Positions 1-8,927 of a stretch of DNA of 64,000 bases are shown here, piece by piece. The stretch is from NCBI GenBank assembly GCA_002753335.1, contig PEAD01000010.1, forward strand, positions 1 through 64,000, read 5' to 3'. The first letter of the stretch is position 1, and every line of letters begins with the position of its first letter. This stretch comes from Nitrospirae bacterium MYbin3 (GTDB taxonomy: Bacteria; Nitrospirota; Thermodesulfovibrionia; Thermodesulfovibrionales; Dissulfurispiraceae). Under the pieces are notes generated by a model that was not told the DNA's origin, did not search any database, and was given only the letters and a program-made list of their open reading frames with translations. Both the position numbers and the translations under genes were made by a program.

Positions 1-113
1 GGATTAGCCCCTTGAAAATCGGTCTCGTTTGAGTGGGATTGGGTACCTTATAACCGGTACCGGTTAGGTGGGATTTACACCCTTAAAATCGGTATCGCTT
101 TGCTGGGACGTAA
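1..113. repeat. Degenerate repeat patch with a perfect 16-bp palindrome
   Basis: Two similar stretches of about 30 bases (about 9-40 and 77-109) share the core AAAATCGGT, and GTGGGATT recurs at 33-40 and 69-76. Between them lies the perfect palindrome TAACCGGTACCGGTTA (51-66). The patch ends where homology of the downstream gene to DUF4143 ATPases begins, so it may be a repeat element or a recombination scar. Its identity is not recognised. Confidence 0.5.
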
Positions 114-944
114 CAAGAAAGCCTCGCCGGAAGGTTTCGTCTGAACCTTGTACAGCCACTTTGCGGCAATGAGATGAGACAACTGCCCGAATATTCTTTT
201 GATGAGTTTCTGCGTTTCGGTGGTCTGCCGGGGCTGATTCATGAGCAGAGTGCTGGGGACAAAATGAAGCTGCTGAAGAATGTTCTCCAGACATACCTTC
301 TAAAAGACATAAAAGCACTTATAAAAGAGGAGAATATCAGAGCATTCAACAGTCTTCTTTACAGCATCGCCCAGAATCAGGGACAGGTTGTTTCCATTGC
401 CGCACTGGCTCGAGATGTGGGTCTCTCGGAGCCTGCTGTTAAACACCATCTTGAACTTATGGCCGCGACTTATGTCTGTTTTCCGATAGACAGTTACTTC
501 CGCAATCTTGCAAATGAGTTGAAGAAGGTGAAGAAATATTATCTATACGATACAGGCATCAGGAATTGTATTTTGAACGATTATTCTAAACTTTCCGGTC
601 GCCAGGACAAAGGTGCGATCATCGAATCGTTTGTAGCACTCTCTCTAATAAAACAGTTGAAAGTAAATATGGAGGTTAAGTTCTGGCGTACAAGGCAAGG
701 TGACGAGGTAGATTTTATCCTACTCAAAAATAGAATTCCGGTTCCGGTTGAAGTCAAATACCGCCTCTCCGAGCCGGTTGTGCCTGACGGAATAAAGAAG
801 TTTTTGCAGAAATATCATGATGCACCTTTTGCGCTTGTTTTTTCTAATAAAGCGATGGGCGAGATAGAGTGTTTTGAACGGTCGGTGAAATTTTTGCAAT
901 GGAACGAAGCAGAGAAGATAGAATATTTGGAAAGCGTGGAATAA
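114..944 (+). pseudogene. C-terminal remnant of an AAA_14/DUF4143 ATPase
   Basis: The protein matches the C-terminal half of the DUF4143 ATPase family: a central helical/winged-helix part followed by a PD-(D/E)XK-like segment (FWRTRQGDEVDFIL, then VEVKYR). The first ATG is at 174, but in-frame family-like sequence (SLAGR followed by a PL turn) continues upstream to codon 114, just after a TAA at 111-113. The N-terminal AAA+ domain with Walker A and B motifs is missing from the sequence here. It is therefore read as a truncated gene whose 5' part was replaced by the repeat patch at 1-113. A short protein starting at 174 (256 aa) could still be made, but it would lack ATPase activity. These proteins are often mobile, single-gene ATPases of unclear role. 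Confidence 0.75.
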
Positions 945-1040
945 GAAAGGCCAGCTCCATTTTTAGGTGTGCTTCATTCCGGCAGAAGCGGATATGCCGC
1001 GTGCTGCAGATTAAGCTCCATAGATCAGCTTTTCCGAATT

Positions 1041-3065
1041 TTACCTACGGCTCAGTTCAATAATGAACTTTACTCCTCCTTCGATATTGACAGCAGATAT
1101 TTTGCCGCCCATATTTTTTTCTATAATGACTTTTGACATGTAGAGCCCCATGCCTGAACCTTTGTCTTTTTCTTTTGTTGTGAAATGCGGGTCAAATATT
1201 TTTGATATATGCTCTTCGGATATGCCGCCGCCGTTGTCAGAAAGCTCGATGACAATCTTTTTGTCGCTGCTGTAAAAATCGATCGTAATCGCCCCCTCCT
1301 GAATCAAGTCCTTGCTTCTTCTGTCCAGTATGGCGTCTTTAGAGTTGGTGAGAAGGTTAAGTATCACCTGTTTGAATTCGTTTTGATAGGACATTGTTTC
1401 ACATTCACCGCATGACACTATCTCGGCAAAATTACGGAACGTTTTTTGATGTGTGTGGCAGGTCAAGGCGTATGAAATAGAAGAGTTCTTCATCTGGACC
1501 GATAAAAGTGACAATATTTCTCCGGCAGCCATCTTTAAATCAAAGATCTGTTTTTCTTTCGAGGGATTCATGAAGTTGCGAAAGTCATCTATCGTTTTTG
1601 ACATGAACCGGATTTGCTTCATTGTTTCATCCACAGTCTTATCAACCAGCTGCTTGTTGAGCTCCCCATGTTCATAGGCATCTTCCATAGACTGAACTAT
1701 AAGCCCCAGAACATTCAGCGGCTGCCTCCACTGATGGGCTATAGCCCCGATCATCTCGCCCATCGCGGCCATTTTGGACTGCTGCACCAGCAACTCTTCC
1801 TTCTCAAGACGATGACTGTATTCTTTTAATGCAGCTTCCTTCAACTCTTTGTTCATTTGTTCAAGCAGTTCATTTTTGCCTTTCAGTTCATCATCCATAA
1901 GCTTGCGCTTTGTAATATCCTGCACTGTGCCGATGCCGTATAACGGCTTGCCTTCCTTGTCGCGCTCAATAGTTGCCCGTTCCCTCACCCATATTATCTT
2001 TCCAGAAACCAAGGTTCGGTGCTCAATATCATAGGGCGCCCCATTCATTGCAGCATCCCATGCCGCAAGAACCTTCTCGCGGTCATCCGGATGGATAACA
2101 GCGACAAAGGTGTTCAAATCTATGGCCTCCTGCTTCGGAATGTCGAACATTCTATATGTCTCATCCGACCATTCGAGCAGATTTTCGGGGATGTTCAGAA
2201 ACCAGCTTCCAATCTGTGCAACCGCTTGGGCGCGGTTCAAATTTTCCTCACTGCGATGCAGCTTCTCTTCAATCTTTTTGCGGTCTGTTATATCTTTTGC
2301 GGAATGAATTGCTCCAGTCAAAGAGCCCAATTCGTCATATATCGGAGATACGGTCATAGCATAGCATCGGCCGTATAAATTCAGTTCTCCTGTTTGGGCC
2401 TGTCCGGTTGAAAGCAGTCGGCTATAAAAACAGTATTCAGGCGGTGAATCAGAATCATGAAGCACTTTAAAACAATTTTTGCCTATGGTTTCTGATGACG
2501 TTTTGTTCAGCATCTTAAGCATTGTCCTGTTTATCTTGGTTATTTTGTATTCATGATTAACTATCATAAGCAGATCGTCCATTGCGTTAAACGTGAGTTC
2601 CCATTTTTCTTTTTCCCTGCGCACCTCTTTTTCGGCGCACTTGCGTCTGACATCAGCTTCATGCCTGTAAAGCGCCACATCTATCGTGCTCCTGAGGCTA
2701 TCCTGACTGCAAGGTTTCGTAAGAAAACCGAAAGGTTCTGTAGTTTTGGCTTTTGCTATGTTGTTGACATCAACATTGGCCGTTACAAAGACAATCGGAA
2801 TGTCATGTGACTTCCGTATCTCATACGCAGCTTCCACCCCGGTTATGGGGCCATGAAGCTTAATGTCCATAAGAATCAGGTCGGGCCTCAATTCAGCCGC
2901 TTTCGCTATCGCTTCTTCTCCGCTTGCTGCAATCGCCAACACCTCGTATCCAATAGCAAGCAAGGAACTCTTTATGTCCTTTGCAGTTACATACTCATCC
3001 TCCACCACCAAAATCCTTTTGGCCTGTATGTTCTCTGATATGGGCGCTTCAGTTGTTTTTGTCAT
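1041..3065 (-). CDS. Hybrid signalling protein: REC-PAS-PAS-histidine kinase
   Basis: 674 aa cytosolic protein. An N-terminal response-regulator receiver domain spans about residues 16-135, with acidic residues near 22-24 and phospho-acceptor D67 (LILMD). PAS domains lie at about 150-260 and 275-390. A HisKA dimerisation domain carries H444 (AIAHQW), and the HATPase domain runs about 520-670 with N-box N574 and a DNGGG G1 box. There is no membrane segment. It begins 6 nt after the membrane kinase gene transcribed before it, so the likely scheme is phosphotransfer from that kinase to D67, which then controls this protein's own kinase activity; that is inference. No DNA-binding output domain exists in the pair, so the final target lies elsewhere. 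Confidence 0.9.
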   Translation of the reverse strand: MTKTTEAPISENIQAKRILVVEDEYVTAKDIKSSLLAIGYEVLAIAASGEEAIAKAAELRPDLILMDIKLHGPITGVEAAYEIRKSHDIPIVFVTANVDVNNIAKAKTTEPFGFLTKPCSQDSLRSTIDVALYRHEADVRRKCAEKEVRREKEKWELTFNAMDDLLMIVNHEYKITKINRTMLKMLNKTSSETIGKNCFKVLHDSDSPPEYCFYSRLLSTGQAQTGELNLYGRCYAMTVSPIYDELGSLTGAIHSAKDITDRKKIEEKLHRSEENLNRAQAVAQIGSWFLNIPENLLEWSDETYRMFDIPKQEAIDLNTFVAVIHPDDREKVLAAWDAAMNGAPYDIEHRTLVSGKIIWVRERATIERDKEGKPLYGIGTVQDITKRKLMDDELKGKNELLEQMNKELKEAALKEYSHRLEKEELLVQQSKMAAMGEMIGAIAHQWRQPLNVLGLIVQSMEDAYEHGELNKQLVDKTVDETMKQIRFMSKTIDDFRNFMNPSKEKQIFDLKMAAGEILSLLSVQMKNSSISYALTCHTHQKTFRNFAEIVSCGECETMSYQNEFKQVILNLLTNSKDAILDRRSKDLIQEGAITIDFYSSDKKIVIELSDNGGGISEEHISKIFDPHFTTKEKDKGSGMGLYMSKVIIEKNMGGKISAVNIEGGVKFIIELSRR

Positions 3066-3071
3066 TCCATG

Positions 3072-5798
3072 TCACTCCGTAATCGGGGGGGGGGAGAAAG
3101 TTATGCTGAATTTCGTACCGCCTTCCCGTGAAAGTTCAATTGTTCCATGCAATTGTGCTGTTAAACCATTTACCAGGTCAAGGCCGAGAGTTGCTGTATT
3201 GCGGAAGTCAATATCCGCAGGGAATCCTATGCCGTTGTCTTTAACAAACAAGACATATTTTCCTTCGCTGTTAATGTTAATACCGACACTGATTATTCCC
3301 TTTCTGCCTTCAGGAAAAGCGTATTTCAGGCTGTTGGAAACGAGTTCATTTGCGATCAGGCCGCAAGGGATGCCTGTATTCACATCAAGGGCAACAGGCT
3401 CCATATCCACTGACAGGTAAACTTCATGCCTTTTGTATGTAGATGCGATGCCATCAATCAGGCTCTTCAGATACTCTTTAAAATCAACATGGGCAAGGTC
3501 TGCCGCCCCATACAGCTTCTCATGGATCAGCGACATAGAAGCGATCCTATTCCTGCATTCCTCAAACTTGGCCCGTACTTCAGGCTCAGAAACACCCTTT
3601 GCCTGAAGATTCAAGAGGCTGTAAATCACCTGCATGTTGTTCTTTACACGGTGGTGAATCTCTCTGAGCAGCGTCTCCTTTTCTTTCAGAGAACGCTCTA
3701 TCTGTTCTTCGGCCTTTTTCTTGTCGGTAATGTCACGAGCTATTGCGAGCAAACCTATGATATTGTTGTCAGTCGACCGCAATGGAACCTTGATTGTATT
3801 GAAAGCGCGGAGTTCGTTGCCGACATTGGCTACCTCATTGATGTTCAAAGTTTCTCCGGAAAGTGTAGCCAGATCATCGTCCTGATAACCGCGTATTCCC
3901 TCCTCTGGGCGTCCGAGAACCAGATCGGCACTCCAACCATTCTCTATGTCTGTCTTGCCATATAGATCTTCCGGGGTCTTGCCGAGTGCATTAGCAAATG
4001 CTTTGTTGCAAAGGATGGTGCGCAAATCTCTATCTTTTACAAAAATATAGTCGTTGGAAGAATTAATAACATTTTCAAGAAGAGCAGTCTTCTCTCGCAA
4101 TTCTTGTGTGCGTTCATCAACCCTATGTTCCAATTCTATGTTCAGATCTTTAACTGTATTGAACTGTTTGGTAATCGCGTGGGACATTTTTTTATAGTTC
4201 TCAATAAGCGCTTTTGTCTCCTGAATATTGCTTTCCGGCCAAGTAATTACCTCACCGGAATAGATCTTTGTGGGAATGTCTGTGGATATAGCCCTAACAT
4301 CTTCTAAGGATTTCATGAACCTGCGACTCGTCAGTTCTGCTATCGCTATCGAAATAAGAAATATTGCAAAAATCCATGAAAACCACACAGCATATTGTTC
4401 GTATAGCTGCTTTTGAAACGGAGCCATTGGCTGTTCCACTATAAGTGACCATTCAGACATGCTGCCGATACTGCTTTCGGTTATGTAGAAAGCTTTCTTC
4501 CAGCGATCTGAAATAGAAACATTCTTCATGTTGTATGGAATCCAACTGAATATGCCATCACCATGGTTGATAGCTTCCCCTTCAGGTTGTTGATAATGCT
4601 GCAGTATCTTGAATTCCGGGCAGTTGCTTGCTATAACCCTTCTGTTCTTATCCAGCAGAATGAAATGAATATCAGGCAACGATTCGCTTTTTATATTTAA
4701 CTCTATCATCGATTGCACACTGTCAAGATTCAGAATGCCGGTTACATACCCAGCATAGTTGCCATTCTTTACCACCGGAGCCAGCGCTGTAACCATGGGC
4801 TTAGGGTTACCGATTCTCCCCATCACGACCTCAGACAGCATAGGTTTAAGCTTTTCTTTTAAAATGGGAATAAATGGTCTATCAGCAAAGTTCTTTCCAA
4901 TATTCGTCTGTCCAAGTTCATCAATAAGAGGGGAGTAGGCTGTTATTGTTGCTGATTTATCCAGCAATCCTATGCGCAAGAAATCGCTATCACTTATCCG
5001 CCTTTGATCCAACGCGCTCTGTATCATCGGCAACGACTGTTTTACAGACATCCAAGCCATATGTTCCACAATGTCGAGATGTGATTTAAGCCAGTTTTCG
5101 ACTGACGGCACAGTCTTCTGCACAGCAAGTTTCAGAGCTTTCCGAACAGATGTATCTGTCCGAGCAAGGTCAGAATGACTCTGGATAGAAAGTATTAACA
5201 GCGATGGAACAAGCACAAATAGAGCAAGAAGAGAAAAAATCAATTCGCGGAGAGGAAAAGCTACAGAGTCTTTATTCTTTAAACTAATCATGAAGATTAA
5301 CCTTGCCAATAGCGCGTTTGAGATGCCATTCAGAGCCTGCTTCATCATCGTCACAGAGGCGGTATAAAATGGCAGATGCATCACACCATAGTAGAAAATG
5401 ATAACTAGAGGGATACCAATAAAAACCCAGTAAATAGTATCGGCAAGTAAGATACTTATGTTACGCCGTTTTATGAGCATGCCAACAACGGCCACTTCTA
5501 ACGTCATAATCACGATTGCATAGGGGTGATTCCAGAGCAGATAAGTGCTGCTGCTAATGGCAAGGGCACTTAGCACACCCCATCGGTAACCGAAAAACTG
5601 AAGAGCCAATATCGAGAATATGCTGCCGAAAATAAACTGTATATTAAAAATTATCTCAAAGCGAAAATAGTTGCCGGCAAGTCCTGCAACTATAAGTGCA
5701 ATGAATAATAGTGCTGAGTGTTTTCGAGCAATAAAAGTCTGAGCACCAAAATTTGTCACTAATCCAGAGTCCGGATTAGATGTCTTTTCATAAGGCAT
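3072..5798 (-). CDS. Membrane sensor histidine kinase (7TM-like, dCache, PAS, HisKA_2)
   Basis: 908 aa from the ATG at 5798, chosen because GGAGG stands 5-6 nt upstream; an earlier in-frame start at 5834 has no such site. The N-terminal 200 residues hold several hydrophobic segments (MASE-like). A long periplasmic section of dCache type ends at another membrane segment near residue 470. A coiled stretch, a PAS domain (about 580-690), and a HisKA_2 domain with the HH pair near 715-716 (LREIHHRVKNN) follow, then HATPase with N-box NELVSNS and G1 box DNGIGF. It probably senses a small extracellular ligand and signals to the REC protein 6 nt downstream. Its last codons contain a run of ten C residues (see 3085-3094). 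Confidence 0.88.
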   Translation of the reverse strand: MPYEKTSNPDSGLVTNFGAQTFIARKHSALLFIALIVAGLAGNYFRFEIIFNIQFIFGSIFSILALQFFGYRWGVLSALAISSSTYLLWNHPYAIVIMTLEVAVVGMLIKRRNISILLADTIYWVFIGIPLVIIFYYGVMHLPFYTASVTMMKQALNGISNALLARLIFMISLKNKDSVAFPLRELIFSLLALFVLVPSLLILSIQSHSDLARTDTSVRKALKLAVQKTVPSVENWLKSHLDIVEHMAWMSVKQSLPMIQSALDQRRISDSDFLRIGLLDKSATITAYSPLIDELGQTNIGKNFADRPFIPILKEKLKPMLSEVVMGRIGNPKPMVTALAPVVKNGNYAGYVTGILNLDSVQSMIELNIKSESLPDIHFILLDKNRRVIASNCPEFKILQHYQQPEGEAINHGDGIFSWIPYNMKNVSISDRWKKAFYITESSIGSMSEWSLIVEQPMAPFQKQLYEQYAVWFSWIFAIFLISIAIAELTSRRFMKSLEDVRAISTDIPTKIYSGEVITWPESNIQETKALIENYKKMSHAITKQFNTVKDLNIELEHRVDERTQELREKTALLENVINSSNDYIFVKDRDLRTILCNKAFANALGKTPEDLYGKTDIENGWSADLVLGRPEEGIRGYQDDDLATLSGETLNINEVANVGNELRAFNTIKVPLRSTDNNIIGLLAIARDITDKKKAEEQIERSLKEKETLLREIHHRVKNNMQVIYSLLNLQAKGVSEPEVRAKFEECRNRIASMSLIHEKLYGAADLAHVDFKEYLKSLIDGIASTYKRHEVYLSVDMEPVALDVNTGIPCGLIANELVSNSLKYAFPEGRKGIISVGININSEGKYVLFVKDNGIGFPADIDFRNTATLGLDLVNGLTAQLHGTIELSREGGTKFSITFSPPPITE
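3085..3094. repeat. Ten-base homopolymer (G on +, C in coding strand)
   Basis: Uninterrupted run of ten G on the plus strand, coding for the prolines just before the stop of the membrane kinase gene. A slip here changes only the last few residues and shifts the stop relative to the next gene's start at 3065, so it could alter translational coupling. Confidence 0.9.
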
Positions 5799-6181
5799 TA
5801 TAACCTCCGTTAAACATAAACCATGAAAGCGCATCCCAATGATTCGATAACATTCGCAGTCATAAAACCAAGGCTAAGAATAAGCGGTCTGCCTGACGCC
5901 AGATTAGCTGAATTGCCTGCTATAAAGAGCGCCGCAAGTATCGCTGGCAAAAAAGAACGGCGGGTGAGCAGAAGCTAGGATACCGTCCGTTATTTTTATG
6001 TCTCTTATCATTTTATCACAGTCTGATTAGAAGCCATAAAAAGACATTCTAGACGAGGTTAAAACAGCAATGACAGTTGTATCGGTTTGTAGCGTGCAAG
6101 GCAGAAAATATGGTAAAGTGAGATAGTCGGGTCGATCCCAGCTTCACTTTATTTTTCAAACCATAAAAGGAGATAAATAAG
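5799..6181. other. Divergent intergenic region with inverted repeat
   Basis: No convincing gene is seen in these bases. An inverted repeat AAAGTGA...TCACTTT with an inner GGG/CCC pair occupies 6115-6150, 17 nt before the rsfS ribosome-binding site. It could be a hairpin in the rsfS leader or an operator. A 51-codon open frame at 5823-5978 lacks a ribosome-binding site and was not called. Confidence 0.45.
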
Positions 6182-6556
6182 ATTAAAAGCAAAGAATCCG
6201 CCATAGCGGCCGCAAAGGCATGCGGCGACAAGAAAGCAAAGGATATAGCCATATTAGAACTTAAAGACCTCACCGTAATAGCCGACTATTTCGTAATCTG
6301 TTCAGGTGAAAGCACAACCCAAGTTAAAGCTATAGCGCAGCACATCGAAAGAAAACTCAGAGACGAAGGCACACGTCCTCTGCGTACTGAAGGAGCTCAA
6401 AACGCGCTTTGGGTTCTGCTGGATTACGGCGATGTGATGGTGCATGTTTTTGAGGAACAGACACGGGCTTATTACGAACTCGAAAAATTCTGGCTTGATG
6501 CTCCAAGGATACAGGTTAATGATAAAGATACGCCTGCTCTGGGTAGGAAAGAATAA
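6182..6556 (+). CDS. rsfS: Ribosomal silencing factor RsfS, apparent ATT start
   Basis: 124 aa matching the RsfS/YbeB/Iojap family, which binds ribosomal protein L14 and blocks joining of ribosomal subunits during starvation. The signature ADYFVICSG and the C-terminal DYGDVMVHVF block are present. The frame opens at a TAA at 6164-6166 and contains no ATG, GTG or TTG before the conserved region. AAGGAG at 6167-6172 places the start at ATT 6182, which is also where family members begin. The gene overlaps rlmH by 38 nt in another frame, a common rsfS-rlmH arrangement. A sequencing error at the start codon is the alternative explanation. Confidence 0.85.
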   Translation: MKSKESAIAAAKACGDKKAKDIAILELKDLTVIADYFVICSGESTTQVKAIAQHIERKLRDEGTRPLRTEGAQNALWVLLDYGDVMVHVFEEQTRAYYELEKFWLDAPRIQVNDKDTPALGRKE

Positions 6557-6959
6557 GGAGTCCTATCTTAATGATGGGATATCACATTATCTAAAGCTTC
6601 TGAAACCTATGGCCCAGTTCTCTATTGTCGAGATAAAAGAAGAAAAGGTCAAAACAGGAGATGCTGCCCTCGCGCTTGAAGCCAAGCGCATCTTTGACAA
6701 AACACAATCGTACATACTGCTAGATGAAAAGGGAAAAGAACACACTTCTGTCGGCCTTGCAGAATTTATAAAAGATAAATCAGCCCTGGATTTTGTGATC
6801 GGCGGCCCGTTCGGCGTATCGGAAGAGGTGAATGCAAAAGCTTCGCTTGTTCTGGCCCTTTCCCGAATGACGCTCACTCATGAAATGGCCCGGCTTATAT
6901 TCCTTGAACAGATTTACCGCGCGCTGACGATAACAAAAGGCAGGGGGTATCACCACTAA
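6519..6959 (+). CDS. rlmH: 23S rRNA pseudouridine-1915 N3-methyltransferase RlmH
   Basis: 146 aa, SPOUT-fold methyltransferase that methylates pseudouridine 1915 of 23S rRNA in helix 69, using S-adenosylmethionine. The start at ATG 6519 gives the usual N terminus (MIKIRLLWVGK). The C-terminal knot region shows FVIGGPFG and the family ending with an RALTITKG segment and terminal YHH. It overlaps rsfS at its 5' end and shares one base with the next gene (last A of its TAA is the A of the ATG at 6959), so translation of the three genes is probably coupled. Typical family length is about 155 aa. Confidence 0.95.
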   Translation: MIKIRLLWVGKNKESYLNDGISHYLKLLKPMAQFSIVEIKEEKVKTGDAALALEAKRIFDKTQSYILLDEKGKEHTSVGLAEFIKDKSALDFVIGGPFGVSEEVNAKASLVLALSRMTLTHEMARLIFLEQIYRALTITKGRGYHH

Positions 6960-8275
6960 TGGGCAAAATTGCGATACTTGTATTTCTTATCTTCCTCGGC
7001 ATTCTCGGGTTCTTTGCGGTTGAAAACAAAGATATAGTTACCGTAAAAGTGCCCTTCGGTGATGTTTATGAAATTCCTAAAATAGCGCTGATACTGCTCT
7101 CCTCCACCCTTGGGGCCCTTGCAATACTTCTCGTTTTCTTCGTCAGGGACACAAAGCGCGTAATAGACAATATGCAGCAGAGCAAAAGGCAGCGACGCGA
7201 AGAGAAGGTCAGGGAATACTACTCAAAAGCGCTGAACGCCATTTTAGGTGATAAAGAGGAAGACGCAATCGAATCGCTGAACGACATTTTGAAAGAGGAT
7301 CCGGAACACTTGGATGCACTGCTGCGATTAGGTGATATAGCTATGAGCAACGGCGATTTCAGCATGGCTCAGGTGCATTACAAGAAGGCTTATTCGATCA
7401 ATACGAAAGGGCTGCAGGCATTGCTGTCGCTTGAATCACTGATGGAAAAAATGGACAGGCATGAGGATGCACTGAGATATATCGATGACATACTTGAAAT
7501 AGATTCCGAAAACCTTACGGCGCTCTATCGCAAGCGCAGACTGCTCGAAAAAAGAGAGAAATGGGATGCGCTGCTTTCGCTGCAAAAATCGATTTTAAAA
7601 CTTGAACACAACGAAAACGACAAGAACCGCGAGGAGAAGAAGCTGCGCGGATACACCTATGAATACGGCCGTGCAAGCCTCGAAAACGGTGAGATGGAAA
7701 AGGCCGAAAAAGCCTTTAGAAGCATCATTAAAATGGATGAGAGCTTTGTGCCTGCCTACTTAGGCATTGCTGAAGTGCTGCACAACAAAGGAGAGACAGA
7801 GGATGCCATCAACCTCCTGGAAAAAATATTCGAACAGCTGAATTCTGTGATAATCCTTGCACGCCTTGAGGATATGCTTATCAGCGTTGGCGAACCGGGC
7901 CGACTTATCCGTTTTTACAAAAGCGCTATTTCTAAAAAACCGAACGACGCCGGACTGAAATTTCTTTTGGGCAAACTTTTCTTCAGACTCGAGATGGTCG
8001 AGGATGCGCTGAATACGCTGAACGAAGTTGATACGAGCCTGCTTTCAACAACCGAATTCTACAATCTGCGCGGAGAGCTTTACCTGAAGAGAAACCAGAT
8101 TCCGAAAGCGATAGAAGATTTAAGAAAAGCCTGCGAGTTCAAAAAGACTCTTCTCATACCTTACTGCTGCTCAAATTGCGGGTTCCGGTCGATTGACTGG
8201 GCGGGCAGATGTCCTAAATGCCTTAACTGGAACACATATAAACTCGATATCTATAGCACCTGCAAGCTCAAATAA
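6959..8275 (+). CDS. LapA-LapB fusion: membrane-anchored TPR protein with rubredoxin-like end
   Basis: 438 aa. Residues 1-65 contain two membrane segments and match the LapA/DUF1049 family in layout. A charged linker (about 66-95) leads to tetratricopeptide repeats to about residue 395, and the end carries a rubredoxin-like metal site with two CxxC pairs (SNCGFRS, RCPKC). In E. coli, LapA and LapB are separate; LapB (YciM) recruits FtsH to control LpxC and thus lipopolysaccharide amount, and needs both TPRs and the metal site. Here both parts sit in one chain. The function in LPS regulation is inferred from this architecture. The metal knuckle lacks nothing obvious. Confidence 0.85.
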   Translation: MGKIAILVFLIFLGILGFFAVENKDIVTVKVPFGDVYEIPKIALILLSSTLGALAILLVFFVRDTKRVIDNMQQSKRQRREEKVREYYSKALNAILGDKEEDAIESLNDILKEDPEHLDALLRLGDIAMSNGDFSMAQVHYKKAYSINTKGLQALLSLESLMEKMDRHEDALRYIDDILEIDSENLTALYRKRRLLEKREKWDALLSLQKSILKLEHNENDKNREEKKLRGYTYEYGRASLENGEMEKAEKAFRSIIKMDESFVPAYLGIAEVLHNKGETEDAINLLEKIFEQLNSVIILARLEDMLISVGEPGRLIRFYKSAISKKPNDAGLKFLLGKLFFRLEMVEDALNTLNEVDTSLLSTTEFYNLRGELYLKRNQIPKAIEDLRKACEFKKTLLIPYCCSNCGFRSIDWAGRCPKCLNWNTYKLDIYSTCKLK

Positions 8276-8278
8276 AAA

Positions 8279-8893
8279 ATGACCGCAAACCTTTATCAGC
8301 TATCCGCCCCTAAAAAGGTGGTGCTCGATACGAGCCTGTTCGTCAATCCCGATGTACGAGAAAATCTCGGGAAAACACCCACCGAAGCGCTCGAGACCTT
8401 TCTTGCTCTCGCAGCAAAAATAAAAATACTCGAATTTTATATGCCTCCGTCAATACTTGAAGAACTCTTAAACTTTGTTGATAAAGAAAAGATTACCGGC
8501 GAAATGCTATTGATGATCAACCAAAAGCCGCCCAAAAAGCATGAGCTGAAATGTCCCGGAATAGTGCTCTACGAACTGATCGAGGATATGAGAGAAAGGG
8601 TAAACAAAGGCTTGCGGGCTGCTGAAAAGGCTGTGCGCAGTGCAGCAGGAAAAGAGCCTGACGAAATAATTCAGGACTTGAGAAAAAAATACAGAGAGGC
8701 GCTCCGCGAAGGAATAATAGACAGCAAGGAGGATGTTGACCTGCTCCTTCTCGCACTAGAACTCGATGCAATACTGATCAGCGCGGACCAGGGGCTGATT
8801 AAATGGGCAGAAAAAATGGGCATCCAGTGGGTTCTGCCCGAACGCTTCAGGGATTATTTGATGGCTGCTGAAAAAAGCTCTCCTGATAATTAG
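8279..8893 (+). CDS. RNA ligase partner protein, PIN domain (UPF0278-like)
   Basis: 204 aa, recognised as the PIN-domain family annotated as RNA ligase partner (MJ1548 type). The N-terminal strand VVLDTSLFVNP supplies the first acidic residue of the PIN active site, and the C-terminal parts SKEDVDLLLLALEL and ISADQGL supply the others. The family is found mostly in archaea and a few bacteria such as Aquificota and Nitrospirota, next to an archaeal-type RNA ligase. No such ligase is present here; instead the gene follows the LapAB fusion by 3 nt. A metal-dependent ribonuclease activity is expected from the fold, but the substrate is unknown. Confidence 0.85.
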   Translation: MTANLYQLSAPKKVVLDTSLFVNPDVRENLGKTPTEALETFLALAAKIKILEFYMPPSILEELLNFVDKEKITGEMLLMINQKPPKKHELKCPGIVLYELIEDMRERVNKGLRAAEKAVRSAAGKEPDEIIQDLRKKYREALREGIIDSKEDVDLLLLALELDAILISADQGLIKWAEKMGIQWVLPERFRDYLMAAEKSSPDN

Positions 8894-8927
8894 GGTTCTG
8901 ATTCGGGGCAGCGCCATATATTTTTTA

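Noticed and set aside
1209-4307. Several plus-strand open frames opposite the two kinase genes
   Set aside because: They are antisense shadows of strongly recognisable kinase coding sequence and have no family features.
5823-5978. 51-codon open frame beginning with ATG in the divergent region
   Set aside because: No ribosome-binding site, overlap with the kinase gene's 5' region, and no recognisable domain. It could be a remnant, but the evidence is too weak to call a gene.
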